Source of the DNA: Casp-actino8 sp945862545
GTDB lineage: Bacteria > Actinomycetota > Acidimicrobiia > Acidimicrobiales > Ilumatobacteraceae
Length of the DNA: 7,250 nucleotides
Assembly: GCA_945862545.1 (NCBI GenBank)
Contig: CAMAYS010000108.1
Coordinates: 1-7,250, forward strand
Direction of reading: 5' to 3'
In this document: piece after piece, positions 1 through 4,607 of the stretch
Layout of the letters: every line of letters begins with the position of its first letter
How positions within the stretch are numbered: the first letter of the stretch is position 1
Program-made: the position numbers and the translations under genes
Notes under the pieces: model-generated
Told to the model about the DNA's origin: nothing
What the model saw: the letters and a program-made list of their open reading frames with translations, nothing else
The model's database searches: none

Positions 1-96
1 AAGGAATCCGATTTTTAGCAATGCCGTCAAAATTTTCTGTGTGCCCCAAATCTTTGTTTGTTCTTGCGAGTGAGTTGGGTCGCGCGAGGCTCTTGA

Positions 97-132
97 CGAC
101 TAAGGTTCTTGTCGGTTCTCCTAGAGATTTTT
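97..132 (+). terminator. Possible weak hairpin/terminator-like structure in the leader
   Basis: CGAC (97-100) and AAG (102-104) can pair with CTT (108-110) and GTCG (111-114), giving a seven-pair stem with one bulged T and a three-base loop. It is followed by a second tiny stem, TCTC/GAGA (117-120/124-127), and five Ts (128-132). This could end transcription of a gene upstream of the window or form a leader structure. The stems are short, so it may be chance. Confidence 0.2.
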
Positions 133-137
133 AAAAG
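109..137 (+). promoter_or_regulatory. Weak candidate sigma70-type promoter
   Basis: TTGTCG at 109-114 (four of six matches to TTGACA) and TAAAAG at 132-137 (four of six to TATAAT) are separated by 17 bases. They would start transcription about 60 bases before the first gene. A second -35-like TTGACG at 93-98 has no good -10 partner at standard spacing. This is the only plausible pair I found upstream of a long co-directional gene array, but such matches arise easily by chance in AT-richer sequence, and the pair overlaps a small hairpin. Confidence 0.2.
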
Positions 138-204
138 AGCAAAGTCCACGAAACTCAAACTTGTATCGACCTCGTTACAGGGCACGGAAGGGAATACCGG
201 CTAG

Positions 205-681
205 ATGCTGGCGATTGACATCCTGAAATGGCCGGGAATGAATCAGGCTTTCCTGTTCTCCTTGGCTTTGACAATAATTCTTACTGGTCTTATTTTCGTG
301 TACGGTAATCGCCGTCCTATCGGTACCCCCATGTCTTGGGGAGAGGCGATGGTTGGCTCTGTGTACGCATTCTTCGTGATGTTTATGGCTTACGGAGTCG
401 TGCCTCATCAGTGGTTGGTCCATGTTCAAAACGAACTTGGTTGGCGCTCTGACAAGCCATTCCTCGGACCTGGATCAATTTTTAAATCGCAAGCGGCCGG
501 TGGAAGTTTCCCTTTTGATATCAACTACCTGCAGATTGGTGACATCGCAGTGACTGGTATTTATGGATTGTTTTTGGGCGTTCAGATCTACATGTGGACG
601 TGGTGGCAAAAGCGTGGCACGACAAAGTCCACCGAAGTTGAGCAATCAAGTTACGGTCGTCCTTTGGTGAAGAAGGCATAA
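205..681 (+). CDS. Unrecognised three-helix membrane protein at head of bc operon
   Basis: This 158-residue protein matches no family I can name. It has three probable membrane helices, at about residues 14-34, 47-66 and 113-134. A roughly 45-residue polar, aromatic-rich loop lies between the second and third helices (it starts near H68 and H73 and includes GPGSIF), and the C-terminal tail is charged. The ATG at 205 was chosen because a GGAAGGGA stretch (186-193) lies about 11 bases upstream. A later in-frame ATG at 238 is possible but would trim the segment just before the first helix. The gene ends three bases before the ferredoxin-like gene, so the two are almost certainly co-expressed. 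From position I infer an accessory or anchoring subunit of the quinol-oxidising complex, perhaps the membrane partner of the ferredoxin-like protein. The function is not shown by the sequence. Confidence 0.8.
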   Translation: MLAIDILKWPGMNQAFLFSLALTIILTGLIFVYGNRRPIGTPMSWGEAMVGSVYAFFVMFMAYGVVPHQWLVHVQNELGWRSDKPFLGPGSIFKSQAAGGSFPFDINYLQIGDIAVTGIYGLFLGVQIYMWTWWQKRGTTKSTEVEQSSYGRPLVKKA

Positions 682-684
682 CCA

Positions 685-1098
685 ATGACTCGAACTGACG
701 CCAATCCGCCAATGATGCCGTATTCCGACCAGTACCAACTGGTTGAAGTTGACGCGGACTATCTCACCAAAGCGGTGAAGCCCAAGCAATTCATTCATAT
801 CGACCAGTCCGAATGCATCATGTGCGAGGGTTGCGTTGATATCTGTCCGTGGAAGTGCATCCACATGGTGACTCCCGATGCTGTGGCAGAAGCCACCAAC
901 ACCGAGCTCCCTGGGCTTGACCCTAACGACCATGTTCTGTTCATTATTGATGATGATGTTTGTACGCGTTGTGCACTATGCGTCGATCGGTGTCCGACCG
1001 GCGTCATCATTCTTGGCAAGGCTGGTGCGGCTCTCGCAACTGGCGACACTCACACACGTACCGCTAATCACGGTTACGCATATGGAATGCGTTTCTAG
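685..1098 (+). CDS. Two-cluster [4Fe-4S] ferredoxin-type protein
   Basis: The 137-residue product has two complete cysteine motifs of the form CxxCxxCxxxCP: C44, C47, C50, C54 and C93, C96, C99, C103. Each bacterial-type motif ligates [4Fe-4S] clusters, with the fourth cysteine conventionally serving the other cluster. The motifs are separated by about 38 residues, longer than in small clostridial ferredoxins and more like NuoI-style electron-wire domains. An additional cysteine, C58, follows the first motif. There is no signal peptide or membrane helix, so it should sit on the cytoplasmic face. AGAAGG at 671-676, eight bases upstream, supports the ATG at 685. It lies between a membrane protein and cytochrome b, so I infer that it passes electrons to or from the quinone pool or the bc complex. 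A free soluble ferredoxin that is merely co-expressed is the alternative. Confidence 0.93.
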   Translation: MTRTDANPPMMPYSDQYQLVEVDADYLTKAVKPKQFIHIDQSECIMCEGCVDICPWKCIHMVTPDAVAEATNTELPGLDPNDHVLFIIDDDVCTRCALCVDRCPTGVIILGKAGAALATGDTHTRTANHGYAYGMRF

Positions 1099-1103
1099 GA
1101 GAA
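1097..1103 (+). promoter_or_regulatory. Ribosome-binding site of cytochrome b N-half
   Basis: AGGAGAA overlaps the stop codon of the ferredoxin-like gene and ends six bases before the ATG at 1110. It is the clearest Shine-Dalgarno sequence in the window and fixes that start, which is needed because the N-terminus is longer than in b6 proteins. Confidence 0.7.
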
Positions 1104-1109
1104 CAACCC

Positions 1110-1892
1110 ATGGCAAAAGTCATTGACGATCCTCGTCCAACAGCAAAAGAGCGTCTGAATCAGACGGTAGAGAATGTTCAAGGCAGTCAAGCCTGGAGTT
1201 CGATCTTCCGTCCTGGTTCTATTTTCCGTAAGGGCTACACCGATAGCCCACGTAACCGCTCGTACGTCATCATGAACTCGGTGCTGTATCACTTGCACCC
1301 CGTCAAGGTCAAGCGTCATGCCGTCAAGGTGAGCTACACCTTGTGTCTGGGTGGACTCAGTTTCTTCCTCTTCATTCACTTAACGGTGACCGGCATTTTC
1401 TTGATGTTCTTCTACCGCCCTGAAGCCACGGCCGCATGGAATGACATCAGTAGTTTGCAGACCTCGGTGGCTTTCGGATTACTTGTGCGAAATATGCATA
1501 GATGGGGAGCGCACTTAATGGTGCTCTCGGTGTTCTTGCACATGGCCCGCGTTTTTTATCATGGTGCCTACAAAGCCCCACGTGAATTTAACTGGGTGAT
1601 CGGCGTCGTCTTATTGACGCTGACCTTGCTTCTTTCCTTCACTGGTTATTTGCTTCCATGGGATCAGTTGTCAATGTGGGCAGTCGCCGTGGGTACCAAC
1701 ATGATGGGGTATACCCCGGTCTTTGGTTCTCAAGTGCGTTTCGTATTGCTCGGTGGTGTCGAGATCGGTTCTGAAACTTTGCTGCGATGGTATGTGCTGC
1801 ACGTTCTCATGTTGCCTTTCGTCATCGTGATTTTCATGGCTATCCACTTCTGGCGTGTCCGCAAGGACGGTGGCATCTCAGGTCCGTTGTGA
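1110..1892 (+). CDS. petB: Cytochrome b, N-terminal half (b6-like), of quinol:cytochrome c reductase
   Basis: This 260-residue subunit forms the four-helix diheme core that oxidises quinol at the outer face and recycles electrons to the inner quinone site. Heme ligands are visible as H130/H144 (14 apart) and H231/H246 (15 apart, as in cytochrome b6 rather than mitochondrial cytochrome b). Other b6 hallmarks are FYRPEAT after the first helix, GYLLPWDQ, and an ISGPL C-terminus, where chloroplast b6 also ends. C79 lies in LCLGG, aligning by eye with the b6 cysteine that covalently holds heme c_n (c_i). The first 60 or so residues are a polar cytoplasmic extension absent from b6 (about 215 residues). 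Most Actinobacteria instead carry a long fused QcrB, so this split form is distinctive. The symbol petB denotes homology; menaquinol is the likelier substrate than plastoquinol. Confidence 0.96.
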   Translation: MAKVIDDPRPTAKERLNQTVENVQGSQAWSSIFRPGSIFRKGYTDSPRNRSYVIMNSVLYHLHPVKVKRHAVKVSYTLCLGGLSFFLFIHLTVTGIFLMFFYRPEATAAWNDISSLQTSVAFGLLVRNMHRWGAHLMVLSVFLHMARVFYHGAYKAPREFNWVIGVVLLTLTLLLSFTGYLLPWDQLSMWAVAVGTNMMGYTPVFGSQVRFVLLGGVEIGSETLLRWYVLHVLMLPFVIVIFMAIHFWRVRKDGGISGPL

Positions 1893-1919
1893 CCAGTGCC
1901 TGAAAGGAAATGACTCAAC

Positions 1920-2672
1920 ATGACTGAAATCCCAGAACACCTTTTGAAGCGAGCGCAAGCCGCTCGCGATCAGGCCGCTGCGCAAGCTGGCGCGACCGCG
2001 CCAGCTGCCGGCGATACTCCAGCCGCAGATCCACGCATTCCGGCCCATCTTCTTGAGCGCAGCAAAGCGGCTAAAGATAAAACTGGCGGAGGGCAAGTTG
2101 CTGTCGCCGAAAAGGTTGGTGCCCTTGTTGGTGCTGCTCCAGTCGCCGCAGGTCTGCCCATTGGAGCGGGTCCTGGTGGTCACACTCAGCGTTTGTTGAC
2201 AGTCGTCAAGTCGGGCTCGATTCAAGATGTCAAAGCCACGCCAGTGGACAAAGTACATACGTGGCCTCACCTGCTGGCCGTTGAGTTCGTGGCGGCAGTT
2301 GCTTGCACGGCGTTCTTGTTCTTCGTGGCGATATTTGTCAACGCACCGCTGTTGCAGTTGGCGAACCCCAACCAGACGCCCAACCCTTCAAAGGCACCGT
2401 GGTACTTCTTGGGACTTCAAGAATTGTTGACGATGTTCCACCCGATGGTGGCTGGTGTGACAATTCCTGGAGTGGCATTGTTTGCTTTAATTTTGGCTCC
2501 GTTCATTGACAAGAATCCATCCAACAAACCAGAGGACCGCAAGTTTGCGACTTCGATCATGACTATTCACCTGATGTTTTGGGCCGTGTTAGTCATCATT
2601 GGATCGTTCTTCCGTGGCCCTGGTTTCAACTTTGTCTTCCCTTGGCGGGATGGCCTGTTCTTCGAGTTGTGA
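1920..2672 (+). CDS. petD: Cytochrome b, C-terminal half (subunit-IV-like), with repeat-bearing N-terminal extension
   Basis: The last 140 residues or so match the C-terminal part of cytochrome b. There are three helices (about 116-140, 176-197 and 221-241), and the ANPNQTPNPSKAPWYFLG segment corresponds to the loop around the Qo-site motif in subunit IV (PetD). Where the family usually has PEWY, this protein has A159-P160-W161-Y162, so the quinol-binding glutamate is replaced by proline. The first 110 residues are an Ala/Pro/Gly-rich, probably cytoplasmic extension carrying two copies of an IPxHLLxRxxAAxD motif (residues 4-17 and 40-53). Subunit IV is usually about 160 residues, so the extension explains the length of 250. 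AAGGA at 1904-1908 supports the ATG at 1920. The protein pairs with the preceding gene to complete cytochrome b. The family assignment is firm, but the role of the extension is unknown. Confidence 0.95.
   Translation: MTEIPEHLLKRAQAARDQAAAQAGATAPAAGDTPAADPRIPAHLLERSKAAKDKTGGGQVAVAEKVGALVGAAPVAAGLPIGAGPGGHTQRLLTVVKSGSIQDVKATPVDKVHTWPHLLAVEFVAAVACTAFLFFVAIFVNAPLLQLANPNQTPNPSKAPWYFLGLQELLTMFHPMVAGVTIPGVALFALILAPFIDKNPSNKPEDRKFATSIMTIHLMFWAVLVIIGSFFRGPGFNFVFPWRDGLFFEL
1929..2078 (+). repeat. Duplicated 14-residue IPxHLLxRxxAAxD motif
   Basis: Two copies, IPEHLLKRAQAARD (bases 1929-1970) and IPAHLLERSKAAKD (2037-2078), share nine of 14 residues and are spaced 36 residues apart in the N-terminal extension of the subunit-IV-like protein. 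Each looks like a short amphipathic helix joined by an Ala/Pro-rich linker. Divergence at the DNA level argues for conserved protein function, not a recent duplication. Confidence 0.8.
1985..2006. repeat. Perfect 10-bp GC-rich inverted repeat inside coding sequence
   Basis: AGCTGGCGCG (1985-1994) is followed by a two-base spacer and its exact reverse complement CGCGCCAGCT (1997-2006). In RNA this would form a 9-10 pair, very GC-rich hairpin about 65 bases after the start codon of the subunit-IV-like gene. It falls in the linker between the two repeated motifs, over Ala/Gly/Thr/Pro codons. It may be a product of Ala-rich coding or a real mRNA structure. Confidence 0.7.
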
Positions 2673-2677
2673 GGATC
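2671..2677 (+). promoter_or_regulatory. Ribosome-binding site deciding the Rieske start
   Basis: GAGGATC directly follows the subunit-IV-like gene and lies eight bases before the ATG at 2686. The reading frame is open further upstream, to an ATG at 2599, but that would overlap the preceding gene by 74 bases and lacks this signal, so 2686 is preferred. Confidence 0.6.
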
Positions 2678-2685
2678 ACACTTTT

Positions 2686-3540
2686 ATGACACCCCTAGCA
2701 ACAATCGTTATAGCTATCGTCGCCCTAGTGGTGTTGGCTGCTGTTGTCCTCGTTACATCAGCGCGTCGCTCTGATGTGCGCGGAGCAGGAGCCCTTGCGC
2801 GGGAAACTATCAAGCGTGACAAGTCCATTAAGGCTGAATCTGGAGATGGTCCTGCTGGATCAGCGTATGAATCACAAGCAATTGCTACTCGCACTGCCGT
2901 TCTTGAAAAAGCTACTGAAGTCGCTCCTGTGGTCTGGCAAGCGCCCGATCAAGAGGCCGTAGATGTTTCACGTCGCCAGTTCTTCAATCGTGCATCAATC
3001 TTTTTGGTGCTCACGGGTACCGCGGCATTCGGCGCTTCGCTCATTGCCTTTTTGTGGCCACGTGCTGGCGGCGGTTTCGGTTCCAAGGTGAATGTCGGTC
3101 GCCTTGATGACTTGATCGCGCAGATTCGGAGTGAACGCGGTTTTGTCTATAAGCCTGAGGCGCGAACTTGGCTGACCTCTTACCCCGCCGATTCTCTCTC
3201 TAAGGCACGCTTGTCTTATGGCAAGCAAACCGTTTCGACTGGCATGGAAAGCGGCATTATTGCGCTCTACCAAAAGTGTCCGCACCTGGGTTGTCGAGTT
3301 CCTGAATGCAAGAGTTCACAGTGGTTTGAATGTCCATGTCACGGGTCGCAATACAACCGTGTTGGTGAAAAGAAGGCTGGTCCCGCCCCGCGTGGCATGG
3401 ACCGCTTTGGTGTCTCGGTGACCAATGGCAACGTCATTGTTGACACGGGAACAACGTTTAATGGTCCCGCAATTGGTATCAACACGACCGGACAGGAAGC
3501 CGAAGGGCCACACTGCGTTTCCGGAGAGGCAAAGCACTGA
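2686..3540 (+). CDS. qcrA: Rieske [2Fe-2S] iron-sulfur subunit of the bc complex
   Basis: The 284-residue protein takes electrons from quinol at the Qo site and hands them to cytochrome c. Box I is CPHLGC (C198, H200, C203) and box II is CPCHGS (C216, C218, H219). C198, H200, C216 and H219 bind the cluster; C203 and C218 form the family's disulfide. There are two membrane helices. The first, about residues 5-24, is followed by a basic stretch. The second, about 103-124, is preceded by a Tat-type SRRQFF (95-100) and followed by the Rieske domain. Two extra cysteines, C208 in the inter-box loop and C277 near the end, could form another disulfide. The loop between the boxes is short (12 residues). 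The long linker between helices (about 75 residues) is polar and Ala-rich. Identification is secure; the membrane topology is inferred. Confidence 0.96.
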   Translation: MTPLATIVIAIVALVVLAAVVLVTSARRSDVRGAGALARETIKRDKSIKAESGDGPAGSAYESQAIATRTAVLEKATEVAPVVWQAPDQEAVDVSRRQFFNRASIFLVLTGTAAFGASLIAFLWPRAGGGFGSKVNVGRLDDLIAQIRSERGFVYKPEARTWLTSYPADSLSKARLSYGKQTVSTGMESGIIALYQKCPHLGCRVPECKSSQWFECPCHGSQYNRVGEKKAGPAPRGMDRFGVSVTNGNVIVDTGTTFNGPAIGINTTGQEAEGPHCVSGEAKH

Positions 3541-3542
3541 TC

Positions 3543-4607
3543 ATGATTTCACTCGTCACTTCTACTTTCGCCTCGCTCATAGCGCTGTTCTTCGTCATTG
3601 GTTACGTCACCTATGCATTCTTCAACCGATCAGCAGGTCGCGCTGAGATTGGTTCGGAGATTGAACTCGCCGCTAACCGTAAAGAATATTTCGATGATGA
3701 AATTCTTGAGGGTAAGCGCCTGCAGAAAATGCAATTGCTCGGTGTTTTAATGCTGGCAACGATCACTATTGGACTACCTGCTTACTGGATTTTGGAACCG
3801 AGTCGTCAAGCTGGCGCGACTAGCGGCAAAGAGAATCGTTTTATTGAGTGGGGCTCAAACCTTTTTGCTCCAACTGCCGAGGGTGGATTTAACTGCGCCG
3901 GTTGTCATGGTGGAATGAAGGGCCCGGGTGGCGCCGCTCCATACACAATCACTGATTCGAAAACTGGTGAAGTGAAGTCTGTGACATGGAAAGCCCCAGC
4001 AATTAACACCGTCTTTTATCGCTTTGATGAAAGTGAAGTTCGTTTCATCCTGCAATACGGTCGACCGTTTTCGCCGATGTCCCCCTGGGGCATTGAGGGT
4101 GGCGGACCACTCAATGCCCAACAGATTGACACGTTGTTGGCGTACCTCAAGAGCATTCAGATTCCGCGCGAAGACTGCATCGTGCCAGATGCCAAGCCGT
4201 TGAACTGTGAGGGTGGACATTTGCCCGTGGTTGAGCAGGAAAAGATTCAAGCCGCGGCTGAAAAATCTGTTGCTGACGGCACTTACTCCTCAATTGGGGA
4301 AGCACTGTTTAACCTTGAACTGGGATCGGGTGGTTTTAGTTGTGCTCGTTGCCATACACCTGGATGGAGTTGGGGTGAGCCTGGACAGACTGGTTCGGGT
4401 GCCTATGGCTGGAACCTCACCGGTGGAGCGACGAACAGTCACTTCGCAACCGAACAAGAAATGATCAACTTTCTCAAGGCTGGTTCAAAGTACGGCGCAA
4501 AGTATGGTGTTCAGGGTCAAGGTTCGGGTCGGATGCCTGGCTTTGGTGATTTATTGACCGCTGAACAGATCCAACAGATCGTGAACTACGTACGGAACGA
4601 ACTATGA
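3543..4607 (+). CDS. Membrane-anchored diheme cytochrome c of the bc complex
   Basis: This 354-residue protein probably replaces cytochrome c1/f as electron acceptor from the Rieske protein. It has two N-terminal membrane helices (about 5-27 and 65-84) joined by a charged loop of about 37 residues, then two class-I-type cytochrome c domains. Domain one carries CAGCH (118-122), with M179 in RPFSPMSP as the likely axial ligand. Domain two carries CARCH (267-271), with M331 in GRMPGFG. C212 and C222 in the linker may form a disulfide. Diheme c subunits are typical of actinobacterial QcrC and heliobacterial PetJ-like proteins; which is closer cannot be judged by eye. The ATG at 3543 begins two bases after the Rieske stop. 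GGAGAGG lies about 13 bases upstream, so translation is probably coupled. The stop overlaps the next start (ATGA). Confidence 0.94.
   Translation: MISLVTSTFASLIALFFVIGYVTYAFFNRSAGRAEIGSEIELAANRKEYFDDEILEGKRLQKMQLLGVLMLATITIGLPAYWILEPSRQAGATSGKENRFIEWGSNLFAPTAEGGFNCAGCHGGMKGPGGAAPYTITDSKTGEVKSVTWKAPAINTVFYRFDESEVRFILQYGRPFSPMSPWGIEGGGPLNAQQIDTLLAYLKSIQIPREDCIVPDAKPLNCEGGHLPVVEQEKIQAAAEKSVADGTYSSIGEALFNLELGSGGFSCARCHTPGWSWGEPGQTGSGAYGWNLTGGATNSHFATEQEMINFLKAGSKYGAKYGVQGQGSGRMPGFGDLLTAEQIQQIVNYVRNEL

Larger units (their letters stand above)
1..204. other. Non-coding leader upstream of the operon
   Basis: No convincing gene is visible here on either strand. One frame stays open from base 3 to a stop at 132-134, with an ATG at 21. 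That ATG has no ribosome-binding site, and its 37-residue product resembles no family I know. The region carries short inverted repeats and a T-run (about 97-132), weak sigma70-like hexamers, and near its end a purine-rich Shine-Dalgarno-like stretch for the first gene. It is best read as the 5' regulatory region of the operon, possibly including the end of whatever lies upstream of the window. Confidence 0.6.

Noticed and set aside
21..134. Short 37-codon open frame in the leader
   Set aside because: No ribosome-binding site, no recognisable product, and its frame is open only by the lack of chance stops. It could be the tail of an upstream gene, but nothing supports that.
1910..1927. Five-codon mini-ORF (ATG at 1910) overlapping the start of the subunit-IV-like gene
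   Set aside because: It lies only two to four bases after the AAGGA motif, too close for efficient initiation, and such tiny frames arise by chance.
1878..2270. Antisense open frame of 130 codons opposite the cytochrome b C-half
   Set aside because: It opposes the low-complexity Ala/Pro-rich extension, where biased codons suppress stops on the other strand; the product resembles nothing.
2599..2685. Longer N-terminus for the Rieske protein starting at ATG 2599
   Set aside because: It would overlap the subunit-IV-like gene by 74 bases and lacks a ribosome-binding site. The ATG at 2686 has GAGGATC upstream and begins directly with the first membrane helix.
1988..3822. Ten-base direct repeat CTGGCGCGAC near 1988 and again near 3812
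   Set aside because: It is short, encodes Ala/Gly-type residues in both places, and has no flanking similarity, so it is coincidental.
3855..4250. Antisense open frame of 131 codons opposite the diheme cytochrome c
   Set aside because: It lies entirely opposite a well-supported gene and its translation shows no domain or membrane pattern, so it is a by-product of codon use on the other strand.
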